Assembly: GCF_050563535.1 (NCBI RefSeq)
Contig: NZ_JBNXUO010000010.1
Location: forward strand, 62,001 to 126,000
Reading direction: 5' to 3'
Length of the DNA: 64,000 nucleotides
Source of the DNA: Falsiroseomonas sp050563535
GTDB taxonomy: Bacteria; Pseudomonadota; Alphaproteobacteria; Acetobacterales; Acetobacteraceae
In this document: positions 8,351 to 16,939 of the stretch, piece by piece
Layout of the letters: every line of letters starts with the position of its first letter
How positions within the stretch are numbered: position 1 is the stretch's first letter
Notes under the pieces: model-generated
Database searches by the model: none
What the model was told of the DNA's origin: nothing
The model's input: the letters and a program-made list of their open reading frames with translations, nothing else
Translations under genes and position numbers: made by a program

Positions 8351-9150
8351 GCGGCCGCCGGCCGCGCGCGGGCCCGGGCGATCAGCCACAGCCCCGCCGC
8401 CAGCATCGGCAGCGACAGGACCTGCCCCATGGTGATGCCCGGCAGCAGGAAGCCGAGATGCGCGTCGGGCTGGCGGAACAGCTCGCCGATCATCCGCGCC
8501 ACCGCGTAGCCTGCCAGGAACGTGCCCGTGACGATCCCCGGCCGCGCGCGGATGGACGGCACGCGCACCAGCCATTGCAGCAGGGCGAACAGCGCCAGCC
8601 CCTCCATCGCCGCCTGGTAGAGCTGGCTCGGGTGCCGCGGCTCCGGCCCGCCGGTGGGGAAGACCATGGCCCAGGGCATGTCGGTGACGCGGCCCCACAA
8701 CTCGCCGTTCACGAAATTCGCGACCCGGCCGAGGAACAGCCCGATCGGCGCGACGGCCGCCACGCGGTCGCCGAAGGCGAGGGGGTCAATGCGCTGGCTG
8801 CGGCAGAACCACCAGGCGGCGACGATCACGCCCAGCATCCCGCCATGGAAGGACATGCCGCCCTGCCAGACGAACAGCGCCTCCCACGGCTGCATCAGGT
8901 AGTGGCCGGGGCGGTAGAACAGCACGTAGCCCAGCCGCCCGCCGAGGATGATGCCGAGCGTGGCCCAGGTGACGAAGTCGTCCACCTGCGCCTTCGTGGC
9001 GGCGACCGGCGGCAGCGCCGCCAGCCGCTTCGCCAGCCACCAGCCCAGCACGATGCCGAGGATGTAGGCCAGCGCGTACCAGCGGAGCGCGAAGGGCCCG
9101 ATCTCGACCAGCACCGGGTCGATGGCGGGGAAGGCGATGACGGGCAGCAT
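8347..9150 (-). CDS. lgt: Prolipoprotein diacylglyceryl transferase
   Basis: Inner-membrane enzyme that transfers diacylglycerol from phosphatidylglycerol to the lipobox cysteine of prolipoproteins. 267 residues, with about seven hydrophobic segments. Family signatures are GGMSFHGGMLG with the essential His102 and GRVANFVNGELWGR (141-154) with Arg142 and Asn145. Its ATG at 9150 abuts the hldD stop at 9151, and its stop overlaps the midA start by 4 nt, so it sits in the middle of a tightly coupled operon. Confidence 0.97.
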   Translation of the reverse strand: MLPVIAFPAIDPVLVEIGPFALRWYALAYILGIVLGWWLAKRLAALPPVAATKAQVDDFVTWATLGIILGGRLGYVLFYRPGHYLMQPWEALFVWQGGMSFHGGMLGVIVAAWWFCRSQRIDPLAFGDRVAAVAPIGLFLGRVANFVNGELWGRVTDMPWAMVFPTGGPEPRHPSQLYQAAMEGLALFALLQWLVRVPSIRARPGIVTGTFLAGYAVARMIGELFRQPDAHLGFLLPGITMGQVLSLPMLAAGLWLIARARARPAAA

Positions 9151-10143
9151 TCAGCGATGCGCGTCGGGCTGCATCAGGAAGTCGCGGACATAACGCCCGA
9201 CGCCCTCCTCGAGCGGGGTCGTCGGCGCGTCGAACCCGGCCGCCCGCAGGCGGTCCAGCGGCGCTTCCGTGAAATACTGGTAGCGGCCGCGCAGGTCGGC
9301 CGGCATGTCCACGAACTCGATCGCTTCCGGCCGGCCCATGGCGGCGAACATCGCGCGCAGGAGGTCGAGGAAGCTGCGCGCCCGGCCGGAGCCGACATTG
9401 AACAGCCCGCTCACGCCGGGGTTGTCGAGCAGCCACAGCATCACGGCCACGCAGTCGTCCACATGCACGAAGTCCCGCTTCTGCTCCCCGTCGCCGATGC
9501 CCGGCCGGTCGGAGCGGAACAGGCGGGCCGGGCCGCCGGCCGCCGCCTCGTGGAACTTGTGGAACACCACGCTGGCCATGCGGCCCTTGTGGTACTCGTT
9601 CGGGCCGTAGACGTTGAAGAAGCGCAGCCCCGCCCATTGCGGCGGCGCCGGCACGCCGCGCGCCAGCATGTCCGCCACGCGCCGGTCGAAGGCGAGCTTC
9701 GACCAGCCATAGAGGTTGAGCGGACGCAGCGCGCGCAGCGCGTCGGCCGACATGTCGTCCGCGAAGCCCTGCGCGCCGTCGCCATAGGTGGCGGCGGAGG
9801 AGGCGTAGATAAGCGGCACGCCGCGTTCCGCGCAGGCGGCCCAGAGCCAGAGGGGAAGCGTCAGGTTGGTCGCCGCCACCAGGTCGCCGTCGGTCGCCGT
9901 CGTGGCGCTGATGGCGCCGAGGTGGAACACGGCCTCGATCTCGTCCGTCTCGATCCAGAAATCCTCGATCTCCTCGGGCGGCAGGATGCCCGCGATCGGG
10001 TGCTTGGCGACGTTGCGCCACTTCTCCCGCCCGGGCGTGCCTTCCCGCAGGCGGTCGACCACCATCACCTCCGCCCCGCGGTCACAGAGCGCGGCGACGA
10101 GATTGGACCCGATGAAACCGGCGCCGCCGGTGACAAGATACAT
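9151..10143 (-). CDS. hldD: ADP-L-glycero-D-manno-heptose 6-epimerase
   Basis: Extended SDR epimerase making ADP-L-glycero-D-manno-heptose for the LPS inner core. 330 residues from the ATG at 10143 (MYLVTGGAGFIGSN, an NADP-binding Rossmann motif). The heptose-epimerase signatures are FNVYGPNEYHKGRMASV and the catalytic LNLYGWSKLAFD (Tyr/Lys pair). GDGEQKRDFVHVDDC and GSGRARSFLDL also match. An upstream in-frame ATG at 10185 adds 14 residues before the glycine motif and is rejected. It is the first gene of the minus-strand operon with lgt, midA and pgeF. Confidence 0.94.
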   Translation of the reverse strand: MYLVTGGAGFIGSNLVAALCDRGAEVMVVDRLREGTPGREKWRNVAKHPIAGILPPEEIEDFWIETDEIEAVFHLGAISATTATDGDLVAATNLTLPLWLWAACAERGVPLIYASSAATYGDGAQGFADDMSADALRALRPLNLYGWSKLAFDRRVADMLARGVPAPPQWAGLRFFNVYGPNEYHKGRMASVVFHKFHEAAAGGPARLFRSDRPGIGDGEQKRDFVHVDDCVAVMLWLLDNPGVSGLFNVGSGRARSFLDLLRAMFAAMGRPEAIEFVDMPADLRGRYQYFTEAPLDRLRAAGFDAPTTPLEEGVGRYVRDFLMQPDAHR

Positions 10144-10280
10144 CGGCGGTTGTTCCCCGAGGCGTGGCTGACCCGGGCCGCGCATTCATCCCGCGGCCGG
10201 CCCGGGGTATAGGCCGCGGCATCACGGAGGGACAAGCTGCCCGGACCGGGCGGCCCCCCTTTCCACGAAGGAGTATCGAC

Positions 10281-10616
10281 ATGGTGAGCGGCACGGGCGG
10301 CGACGGCGGGGGCACGGGCGGGCGCGGCGGCCCGCGCGGCATCTTCGAGGACCTGGCCGGGGTGGCGGGCGGCGCCTTCTCCGTCCTTGCCGGCGCACGC
10401 TCCGAGATGGAGGCGATGGCCCGCGCGCAGATCGAGGGCATGGTCCAGCGCCTCGAACTGGTCCGGCGCGAGGACCTGGACGCCACGCTGGAAGTCGCGC
10501 GCCGCGCCCGCGAACAGGCCGAGGCGCTGGCGCAGCGCGTGGCGGAGCTGGAGGCGCGGGTCGCCGCGCTGGAAGCCCCGCGCGAGGACGGCCCGGACGC
10601 CGAGCCCGGGGCGTAG
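10281..10616 (+). CDS. UbiK/BMFP-domain accessory protein
   Basis: 111 residues. A Gly-rich N-terminus (about 25 residues) precedes GIFEDLAGVAGGAFSVL and a long coiled coil ending in ELEARVAALEA, the arrangement of the YqiC/UbiK (BMFP) family. UbiK helps the ubiquinone biosynthesis complex under oxygen. Strong ribosome binding site GAAGGAG before the ATG at 10281. The same frame is open upstream to 10164, but that part lies in the promoter region shared with hldD. Function is by family. Confidence 0.8.
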   Translation: MVSGTGGDGGGTGGRGGPRGIFEDLAGVAGGAFSVLAGARSEMEAMARAQIEGMVQRLELVRREDLDATLEVARRAREQAEALAQRVAELEARVAALEAPREDGPDAEPGA

Positions 10617-10778
10617 AGCGGGCGCGGGGGCATTCGTCCACAACTCTTTGGAGAGAACGGCAACCCCGGAGCTTGCGGTCGCGTTTCGCGGCTGCGTAAT
10701 CTACAGGTGGTGGCGATTCGGGGGGCTTGCCCCAATACCTCGACGCCACCGACCTGTTCGGGCGAAGGAGGTGCCGCG

Positions 10779-11285
10779 ATGTCCGCCTATCTCGGCTTCG
10801 ACGAACGCGACCGTTCCGCCAACCCCCTCGACGTGCTGGAACAGATCGTCACGGCCAACGAATGGGTCTTCGACCGCCGCTCGGACGCCGAGATGGCGGC
10901 CGAGGCGCCGGGGAAGTGGTGCGACTACGCGCTGTATTTCTCCTGGTCGCACGAGATCAGCGCCATGCATTTCTCCTGCGCCTTCGACCTCAAGGTGCCG
11001 CAAGGCCGGCGGGACAAGCTGTTCGAACTGCTGGCCCTGGCGAACGAGAAGCTGTGGATCGGCCATTTCGGCCTCGATTCCGACGACGGCGTGCCGGTGT
11101 TCCGCCATTCCGTCCTGCTGCGCGGCGCGCCCGGCGCCTCGGCCGAAAGCCTCGAGGACATGGTGGACATCGCGCTGACGGAGTGCGAGCGCTTCTTCCC
11201 GGCCTTCCAGTTCGTGCTCTGGGGCGGCAAGCCACCGGCCGAGGCGCTGCAGGCGGCCATGCTGGACTGCGTGGGCGAGGCATAG
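10779..11285 (+). CDS. YbjN-domain protein
   Basis: 168-residue YbjN family protein, with a fold resembling type III secretion chaperones. The family is widespread in alphaproteobacteria and its biochemical role is unclear. Typical blocks are NPLDVLEQIVTANEWVFDR, the segment around KWCDYALYFSWSHEI, and VPVFRHSVLLRG. The ATG at 10779 is set by an excellent AAGGAGGTG 7-8 nt upstream. The open frame reaching back to 10707 has no ribosome binding site. It precedes proC, a pairing seen in related genomes. The 162 bp upstream contain no convincing -35/-10 pair. Confidence 0.88.
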   Translation: MSAYLGFDERDRSANPLDVLEQIVTANEWVFDRRSDAEMAAEAPGKWCDYALYFSWSHEISAMHFSCAFDLKVPQGRRDKLFELLALANEKLWIGHFGLDSDDGVPVFRHSVLLRGAPGASAESLEDMVDIALTECERFFPAFQFVLWGGKPPAEALQAAMLDCVGEA

Positions 11286-11372
11286 GGCGCGCCCCTTCCC
11301 TCTCCCTCCCGCGGCGCGCCCGGCATGGCGCCGCGGTTGCCAAGCGCGCAGCGCCCGGCGACGCTGCGCGGC

Positions 11373-12173
11373 ATGACCGAGACCCTTCCCCCCCTCCTCC
11401 TCGTCGGCTGCGGCAAGATGGGCGGCGCGATGCTCGCGGGCTGGCGCGAACGCGGGCTTTCGCAGGCGATCGCGGTGGACCCGCACCTGCCCGAGGCCCC
11501 ACCCGGCGTCACCCTGCTGCGCGACGCGGCGGCCATCCCCGCTGGCTTCGCCCCGGCCGCCGTGATCCTTGCGACCAAGCCGCAGGAAGCGGCTGCGACG
11601 CTGCCGCTCTACGCGCGCTTCGCCGGGACGGCTGTCTTCGTGTCCGTCATGGCCGGCCGCACCATCGCCGGGATGGGCGCGCTGCTCGGGCCGGACGCCG
11701 CCATCATCCGCGCCATGCCGAACACCCCGGCGGCGGTGCGGCAGGGCTTCACGGTCGCCTGCGCCGGGGCCGGCGTCTCCGCCGCGCAGCGCGCGCTGGC
11801 CGATTCGCTGCTGGCCGCCACCGGCGAGACGGCCTGGGTCGAGGATGAGGGGCTGATCGACCCCGTCACCGCCGTCTCGGGCGGCGGCCCCGCCTATGTC
11901 TTCCTGCTGGCCGAGGTGATGGAGGCCGCGGCGCGCGAACAGGGCATCCCGGCCGACCTCGCCCGCCGGATGGCGCGCGCGACTGTCGCCGGATCGGGCG
12001 CGCTGCTGGGGGCGAGCGCGGAGGACGCGGCGCAACTGCGGAAGAACGTCACCAGCCCCAAGGGCACGACCGAACGCGCGCTGGCGGTGCTGATGGCGGA
12101 GGGCGCGCTGCCCGCCCTGATGTCGCGGGCCATCGCGGCCGCCACGGCGCGGTCGCGCGAACTGGCGGGCTGA
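11373..12173 (+). CDS. proC: Pyrroline-5-carboxylate reductase
   Basis: Final step of proline synthesis: NAD(P)H-dependent reduction of pyrroline-5-carboxylate. 266 residues. LLVGCGKMGGAM is the dinucleotide fold, followed by FVSVMAGRTI, RAMPNTPAAVRQG, and the P5CR signature VTAVSGGGPAYVFLLAE with KNVTSPKGTTERAL. I start at the ATG at 11373, because the upstream in-frame ATG at 11325 adds a non-family leader. Little Shine-Dalgarno sequence is visible. Confidence 0.95.
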   Translation: MTETLPPLLLVGCGKMGGAMLAGWRERGLSQAIAVDPHLPEAPPGVTLLRDAAAIPAGFAPAAVILATKPQEAAATLPLYARFAGTAVFVSVMAGRTIAGMGALLGPDAAIIRAMPNTPAAVRQGFTVACAGAGVSAAQRALADSLLAATGETAWVEDEGLIDPVTAVSGGGPAYVFLLAEVMEAAAREQGIPADLARRMARATVAGSGALLGASAEDAAQLRKNVTSPKGTTERALAVLMAEGALPALMSRAIAAATARSRELAG

Positions 12174-12222
12174 CGGCATTTTGCCCATTGGCGCGCGGCC
12201 CGGCCGCCCCCACCCTTGGGCC

Positions 12223-12867
12223 ATGTACACCGACGCCGACGCCCCGCTGATCGACGCCCTCTGGTCCACCGTCGCCGCCCATGGCTGGCGCGGGGTGACG
12301 CCGGGGCGGCTCGCCGCCGCCTCCGGCCTGCCCGCGCGGGAGATCGTGGAGCGGTTCCCGAACCGGCTCGACCTGCTCCGCCTGCACGCCGAGGCGGTGG
12401 AGCAGGCGGTGGCGGCGGGCACCGTTCCCAACCAGGGCGGCACGCCGCGCGACCGGCTGTTCGACGTGCTGATGCGCGGCGTCGATGCCCTGCAGCCGCA
12501 CCGCGCGGGGATGCTGCGCGTCATGCGGGAGATGCGGGGCGACCCCGTGCTGGCGCTCGCCTATGCCCCGGTGCTGCGCTGGAGCATGGCGCGCATGCTG
12601 GACGCGGCGGAGCTGGACAGCGCCGGCGCGGCCGGGGCGGCGCGGGCCACCGGGCTGATCGGCGTGTGGCTGGCGACGCTGCGCGCCTGGGAAGGGGATG
12701 AGGGCCAGGATCTCGGCCCCACCATGGCGGCGCTGGACCGCGCGCTGGACCGGGCGGAACAGCTGGCCCGCAGCCTTGGCATCCGGCCGGGGGACCTGGC
12801 CCTGCCGGCCGACGATGCCCTGCCGCCCGAAGCCCCCCCGGCCGCGCCGCCGCCCCCGATGCCGTGA
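12223..12867 (+). CDS. TetR-fold protein (regulator or COQ9-like)
   Basis: 214 residues. The N-terminal part looks like a TetR helix-turn-helix (GWRGVTPGRLAAASGLPAREI, then VERFPNRLDLLRLHAEAV), followed by a helical domain and a Pro/Ala-rich tail. COQ9, a ubiquinone-synthesis lipid-binding protein, has the same fold, and a UbiK-like gene lies 1.6 kb upstream. I cannot decide between regulator and COQ9-like protein. The ATG at 12223 is preferred over a TTG at 12181. No ribosome binding site is visible. It follows proC by 49 bp and precedes the phasin gene, which it might regulate. Confidence 0.7.
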   Translation: MYTDADAPLIDALWSTVAAHGWRGVTPGRLAAASGLPAREIVERFPNRLDLLRLHAEAVEQAVAAGTVPNQGGTPRDRLFDVLMRGVDALQPHRAGMLRVMREMRGDPVLALAYAPVLRWSMARMLDAAELDSAGAAGAARATGLIGVWLATLRAWEGDEGQDLGPTMAALDRALDRAEQLARSLGIRPGDLALPADDALPPEAPPAAPPPPMP

Positions 12868-12937
12868 TCGACCTCCGCGCTTCTGCCCCGGAGGGACGCG
12901 GGCTAGCATGGGCGGACAGGCAGGGGAGAGCTGCGCG

Positions 12938-13366
12938 ATGTCCGACCGCTTCGGCATGAAGCCCGACGATATGATGAAGATGCTGGCGGAGTTCCGCCTG
13001 CCCGCCATGCCCGACCTCGAAGGGCTGGCCCAGGCGCAGCGCCGCAACCTCGAGGCGCTGTCCGCCGCGAACCGCATCGCGCTCGAAGGCGCGCAGGCGG
13101 TGGCGCGGCGCCACATGGAGATCGTCCAGTCCGCCATGGGCGAGATGACGGAGGCGATCCGCACCATGACCGGCGCCGAGAGCCCGCAGGAACGCGCGAC
13201 CCGCCAGGCGGAACTGCTGAAGGCGGGCTACGAGCGCGCCGTGGCGAACATGAAGGAGGTCGCCGACCTCATCCAGAAGTCGAACGCCGAGGCGCTCGGC
13301 TTGCTGAACAAGCGCTTCGCCGAGGCGATGGACGAGGTGAAGTCCATGGCGGGCAAGGGCGGCTGA
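12938..13366 (+). CDS. Phasin family protein
   Basis: 142 residues of almost pure amphipathic helix. The phasin-like core includes MMKMLAEFRLPAMPDLEGL and AQAQRRNLEALSAANRIALEGAQ, followed by RQAELLKAGYERAVANMKEVADLIQKSNAEAL. Phasins coat polyhydroxyalkanoate granules. The ATG at 12938 has GGGGAGAG upstream. Frames opening earlier run through the preceding intergenic. No PHA synthase is in the window. Confidence 0.9.
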   Translation: MSDRFGMKPDDMMKMLAEFRLPAMPDLEGLAQAQRRNLEALSAANRIALEGAQAVARRHMEIVQSAMGEMTEAIRTMTGAESPQERATRQAELLKAGYERAVANMKEVADLIQKSNAEALGLLNKRFAEAMDEVKSMAGKGG

Positions 13367-13447
13367 GCCGCCGCCCGCCCCGCGCCGGTCGCACCGCCCT
13401 GCGTGGATGGTGATCCGATGGCGGCGGGCGAAGCCCCCCGAGCCGCC

Positions 13448-13581
13448 GGATGGCGGCCGGCGCAGCCGGCCGAGCGCCCGAATGGGTGCCGCCGCAAATG
13501 CGGCGAGCCAAGCCGGCGCATGCCGGCGCCCGGCGGTCGAGGGCATGGAAAAGCAGACGACCGGTCATCGAAGATGACCGG
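13448..13581. repeat. Cluster of intergenic hairpins, REP-like
   Basis: The 220-bp gap between the phasin and histidine-kinase stops holds several inverted repeats in a row: an 8-bp stem CGGCCGGC/GCCGGCCG with loop GCA (13454-13472), a 7-bp stem CGCCGCA/TGCGGCG with a 2-nt spacer (13490-13505), GCCGG/CCGGC around 13512-13528, and the terminator hairpin at 13561-13581. The density suggests a REP/BIME-type element or a composite bidirectional terminator. Whether it recurs elsewhere cannot be seen here. Confidence 0.45.
13561..13581 (-). terminator. Hairpin terminator of the histidine-kinase operon
   Basis: Perfect 9-bp stem CCGGTCATC/GATGACCGG with a GAA loop, 6 bp beyond the kinase stop. On the minus strand it is followed closely by TCTGCTTTTCC, a weak T-tract, so it is most likely the terminator of the minus-strand operon. 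It may also stop readthrough from the convergent phasin gene. Confidence 0.6.
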
Positions 13582-13586
13582 CCGCA

Positions 13587-14954
13587 TCACACCGGCAGCC
13601 TGACACGCGCGCGCAGGCCGCCGAGGGGGCTGTCCTCCAGCACGATGTCGCCGCCATGCGCGCGCGCGATGTCCCGCGCGATGGCGAGGCCGAGCCCCGT
13701 GCCGCCGGCCGACAGGGTGGCGAAGGGGCGGAACGCCTCCTCCCGCTGGGCGGCGGGGATGCCGGGGCCGTCGTCGTCCACCGTCACCTGCGCCCAGCCG
13801 CGGGGCGCGCCGCGGCCGGACAGGCCCGCCTCGCCGCGCGGCACCTCCGCCACCGCGACCGCGATGCGCCGCGCATGCTTGCGCGCATTGTCGAGCAGGT
13901 TGGCCAGGCAGCGCCGCAGCGCATCGGCCCGCAGCGGCAGCACCAGCGCCGCCGGCGCCTCCACCGCCACCTCCGCCCCGTCGCGCCGCGTCTTCTGCGC
14001 GACCTCCCGCACCAGCGCGGCCAGGTCGGCCGGGCGGGTCTGTTCCTGTCCCTCGCCGCGGGCGAAGGCGAGATAGGCGGCGACCATCCGCTCCATCTCC
14101 TCCACATCCTCGACCAGGGCGGCGATGTCGGGTTCCTCCTCCTCGGTCCGCGGCAGCACGGCGAGGGCGAGGCGCATGCGGGTGAGGGGGGTGCGCAGGT
14201 CGTGGCTGATGCCGGCCAGCATCTCCGTCCGCTGGCCCACGAAGCGGCGGATGCGTTCCTGCATGCGGTTGAAGGCCGTCGCCGCCTGCCGCACCTCGGC
14301 CGCGCCTTCCGGCTTGATCGGGCCGATGTCGCGGCCGAGGCCGAAGGCCTCCGCCGCGCCGGCCAGACGCCGGATCGCGCGCACCTGGTTCTTCATGAAC
14401 AGCGCCGCCACCGCGAAAAGCAGCAGCGTGGAGCCCACCAGCCAGATGACGAACAGGTAGAGCGTCCCGGTGAACAGCCGCTTGCGCGGGGCCTCGGCAT
14501 GCAGCACGCCGCCCGGCAGCTGGACGCGGATGATGACGCTGCGCGGGTCGCTCACCCAGTCCGCGTCGAAGGGGCGGCGGACGCGTTCCGTCATCGCGTT
14601 GGCCAGGTCCTCCTCCAGCGGCAGGAGCGGCAGGCTCGCGCTGCGTTCCGGCGTGGGGCCGAGCGTCGCCCCCTCCTCGAAGGCCAGCGTCATGTCGAGC
14701 CGCCAGGCGGTCTCGCGGAACAGCCAGGCGCGGGTCTCGGGCGAGGGGTCGCGCGACAGGACCTCGATCACGAAGCCAAGCTCCCCCGCCACGCCCCCCG
14801 CCAGCCGGCGGGAGATGACGTCGAGGTGCCCGCCGTAGAACAGCTGCAGCGCCACCCCCTGGAGGATCAGCAGCGGCAGCAGGATGATCAGCAGCGCCCG
14901 GCCCAGCAGGCCGCGCGGGACCATCGCGCGGAAGCTCCGCTCCAGCGGGCTCAT
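13587..14954 (-). CDS. Sensor histidine kinase, EnvZ-like
   Basis: 455 residues. TM1 is at about 17-40 and TM2 at about 161-187, with a periplasmic domain of about 120 residues between them. HAMP follows (about 188-240), then the H-box AGISHDLRTPLTRMRLAL with phospho-acceptor His251, N-box LANLLDNARKHA, G1 DDDGPGIP and G2 GGTGLGLAIARDIARAHGG. The kinase core is complete. Its ATG lies 13 bp after the response-regulator stop, so it should phosphorylate that regulator. Periplasmic ligand unknown. Confidence 0.93.
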   Translation of the reverse strand: MSPLERSFRAMVPRGLLGRALLIILLPLLILQGVALQLFYGGHLDVISRRLAGGVAGELGFVIEVLSRDPSPETRAWLFRETAWRLDMTLAFEEGATLGPTPERSASLPLLPLEEDLANAMTERVRRPFDADWVSDPRSVIIRVQLPGGVLHAEAPRKRLFTGTLYLFVIWLVGSTLLLFAVAALFMKNQVRAIRRLAGAAEAFGLGRDIGPIKPEGAAEVRQAATAFNRMQERIRRFVGQRTEMLAGISHDLRTPLTRMRLALAVLPRTEEEEPDIAALVEDVEEMERMVAAYLAFARGEGQEQTRPADLAALVREVAQKTRRDGAEVAVEAPAALVLPLRADALRRCLANLLDNARKHARRIAVAVAEVPRGEAGLSGRGAPRGWAQVTVDDDGPGIPAAQREEAFRPFATLSAGGTGLGLAIARDIARAHGGDIVLEDSPLGGLRARVRLPV

Positions 14955-14967
14955 CCGCCGCGCCCCG

Positions 14968-15672
14968 TCATATCCCCGGCCTCAGCACGTAGCCGCGGTG
15001 GCGCACGGTCTGCACGAAGCGCGGCTCGCGCGGGTCGGGCTCGATCTTGCGGCGCAGCCGCGTCACCTGCACGTCGATCGCGCGTTCCCCGGCCTCGGGC
15101 GTGCCGAGGGCGGCGGCGATCTCCTCCCGGCTCAGGATCTCGTTGGGGCGGGTGGACAGCGCCATCAGCAGCGCCGTCTCGCCGCCCGTCAGGCGGATGA
15201 CGCCCTCCGGCCCGCGCAGCTCCGCGCGCTGCGTGTCGAACCAGCGGCTGCCGAGCTGCACGGGCGCGTGCGGCGGCTCGGCCAGGGGCGGGGGCGCGGC
15301 GCGGCGCAGGATGGTGCGGATGCGCAGCGCCAGCTCCCGCGGGTCGAACGGCTTGCCGAGATAGTCGTCGACGCCGATCTCGAACCCCGCCACGCGTTCA
15401 TCCGGCGCGCCGCGCGCGGTCAGCATCAGGATCGGCACCTCCTGCCCCTCCCGCCGCAGGCTCTCCGTCAGCTCGAGCCCGCTCTCCCCCGGCATCATCA
15501 CGTCGAGCACGACGAGGTCGAAGGCGACGGAGGCGAGGGCGTGGCGGGCGGCCGCGGCATCGGCCGCGGCTGTCACGCGGAAGCCCTGCTCGGCCAGGAA
15601 GCGCTGCAGCAGGGCGCGCAGCCGCGCGTCGTCGTCCACCACCAGGACATGCGGCGCGTCCGCCCCGCTCAT
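14968..15672 (-). CDS. OmpR-family response regulator
   Basis: 234 residues: receiver domain with Asp13/Asp14, phospho-acceptor Asp57 (LVVLDVMMPG), Thr85 and Lys107 (GKPFD), then an OmpR/PhoB winged helix (LTGGETALLMAL, AIDVQVTRLRRKIEPDP, VQTVRHRGYVL). The start ATG overlaps the MarR-gene stop by 4 nt (ATGA). The MarR-OmpR pair resembles petP-petR of Rhodobacter capsulatus, which control the cytochrome bc1 genes. That is an analogy of order and family, not proof of function. Confidence 0.94.
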   Translation of the reverse strand: MSGADAPHVLVVDDDARLRALLQRFLAEQGFRVTAAADAAAARHALASVAFDLVVLDVMMPGESGLELTESLRREGQEVPILMLTARGAPDERVAGFEIGVDDYLGKPFDPRELALRIRTILRRAAPPPLAEPPHAPVQLGSRWFDTQRAELRGPEGVIRLTGGETALLMALSTRPNEILSREEIAAALGTPEAGERAIDVQVTRLRRKIEPDPREPRFVQTVRHRGYVLRPGI

Positions 15673-16241
15673 CGCGGTTCGTCCCCGCCGCCCGGGATGC
15701 CCTCCAGCCGGTCGAGCGCGGCGCGCGCCTCGGCGCCCATGAGGCCGCGCATGACGCGGCGGAAGCCCTCCACCGCCTGCGGCCCGGCCTCCCGGTAGGC
15801 GCGGATCACCGTCTCCCGCTGGCGGTCGAACAGCTGGCGCTCCAGCGCGGCGCCCTTGGCGGTCAGCGACAGCAGACGCTGCCGGCGGTCCTGCCGCCCG
15901 GGAGCCTGGGTGACGTGGCCCTGCTCCACCAGCGGCGTCAGCACGCGGCCGAGCGACTGCTTGGTGATGCCGAGGATGCCCAGCAGTTCCCCCACCGTGA
16001 TCCCCGGGCGGCGGCCGACGAAATGCAGCACGCGGTGATGCGCGCGGCCCATGTCCATCTCGGCCAGCATCGCATCCGGCCCGGCGGTGAAGTCGCGATA
16101 GCCGAAGAACAGCAGGTCCTGCGCCAGGCGCAGCTCCTCCTCCCGCAGGAAGAGCAGGTTGCGCCCGGCGGCGGGGGAGGGCGGCGCGCCCTGTCCCGGT
16201 GCCTGCGCCGCCAGGCCGGGATTGCGTTCGCGCTCGTTCAT
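15669..16241 (-). CDS. MarR-family transcriptional regulator
   Basis: 190 residues. The central winged helix includes RAHHRVLHFVGRRPGITVGEL, ILGITKQSLGRVLTPLVEQGHV and the wing GRQDRRQRLLSLTAKG, typical of MarR. The protein begins at the ATG at 16241. A longer open frame to 16385 runs into the divergent GNAT gene and is rejected. It is the first gene of the MarR-OmpR-kinase operon, compare PetP. The 119-bp divergent spacer with the GNAT gene holds separated arms CGACAC/GTGTCG (about 16276 and 16326) that might be an operator. Confidence 0.9.
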   Translation of the reverse strand: MNERERNPGLAAQAPGQGAPPSPAAGRNLLFLREEELRLAQDLLFFGYRDFTAGPDAMLAEMDMGRAHHRVLHFVGRRPGITVGELLGILGITKQSLGRVLTPLVEQGHVTQAPGRQDRRQRLLSLTAKGAALERQLFDRQRETVIRAYREAGPQAVEGFRRVMRGLMGAEARAALDRLEGIPGGGDEPR

Positions 16242-16360
16242 CGATGGGGCAGCATTGTTGGCCAGTTCCTTCCCCGACACAAAACCGGGCCGATCGCGTG
16301 GCGTCCCGCCCGAGGATATAGGACAGTGTCGAGACGATGCGTAGCGAGGAGGGTGGCGGC

Positions 16361-16939
16361 GTGGCGCTTCGGCTCCGATCGGCACGGGTGACGGATATCG
16401 GCGCCGTGACGGCGCTGCATGTCGCCTCCTGGCGGGACGCCTATCGCGGCGTGCTCGACCCCGGCTTCCTCGCCGGCCCGGTGGAAGGGGTGCTCGGCGC
16501 CCACTGGCAGGGGGTTCTGTCGGCGCGGCGCCGGCCGGGGCTGGTCATCCTGGCCACCGCCGGGCGCGAGGTGGCAGGCTTCGTCGCCGCGCTGCGCGAG
16601 GGCGGGCGGTGCCATGTGGAGAACCTGCATGTCCGCCCCGGGATGCGCAACGCGGGCATCGGCCGCGCCCTGCTGGGCTTCGCGGCGGCCCGGATGGCGG
16701 ACCAGGGGGCGGTGGAGGCGGATCTCTGGGTCTTCGCGCAGAATGCCGGGGCGCTGCGCTTCTACGCCGCGCTCGGCGCCGAGCTGGGGCCGGAGACGCC
16801 GCGGGACAGCTTCGGCCAGATGGTGGCGGAACGGCAGGCGCGGTGGCCCGCGATCGGCATGCTGGTCGCCGCCTGCGCCGCCCCGCCGCCGCGACCGCGA
16901 TCCGTGCCGGCCGACGCCTCCGCCGCGCCGCCCGGCTGA
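16361..16939 (+). CDS. GNAT N-acetyltransferase
   Basis: 192 residues. GNAT core: LRLRSARVTDIGAVTALHVASW, the beta-bulge region VAGFVAALREGG, VENLHVRPGMRNAGIGRALL (acetyl-CoA pyrophosphate loop), and FAQNAGALRFYAALGAELG. The acceptor cannot be predicted. I choose GTG at 16361, because AGGAGGG lies 7 nt before it. An ATG at 16337 in the same frame lacks such a site. The last about 30 residues are low-complexity Pro/Ala beyond the normal end of the fold, and they lie antisense to the C-terminal tail of the membrane gene on the other strand. Confidence 0.85.
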   Translation: MALRLRSARVTDIGAVTALHVASWRDAYRGVLDPGFLAGPVEGVLGAHWQGVLSARRRPGLVILATAGREVAGFVAALREGGRCHVENLHVRPGMRNAGIGRALLGFAAARMADQGAVEADLWVFAQNAGALRFYAALGAELGPETPRDSFGQMVAERQARWPAIGMLVAACAAPPPRPRSVPADASAAPPG

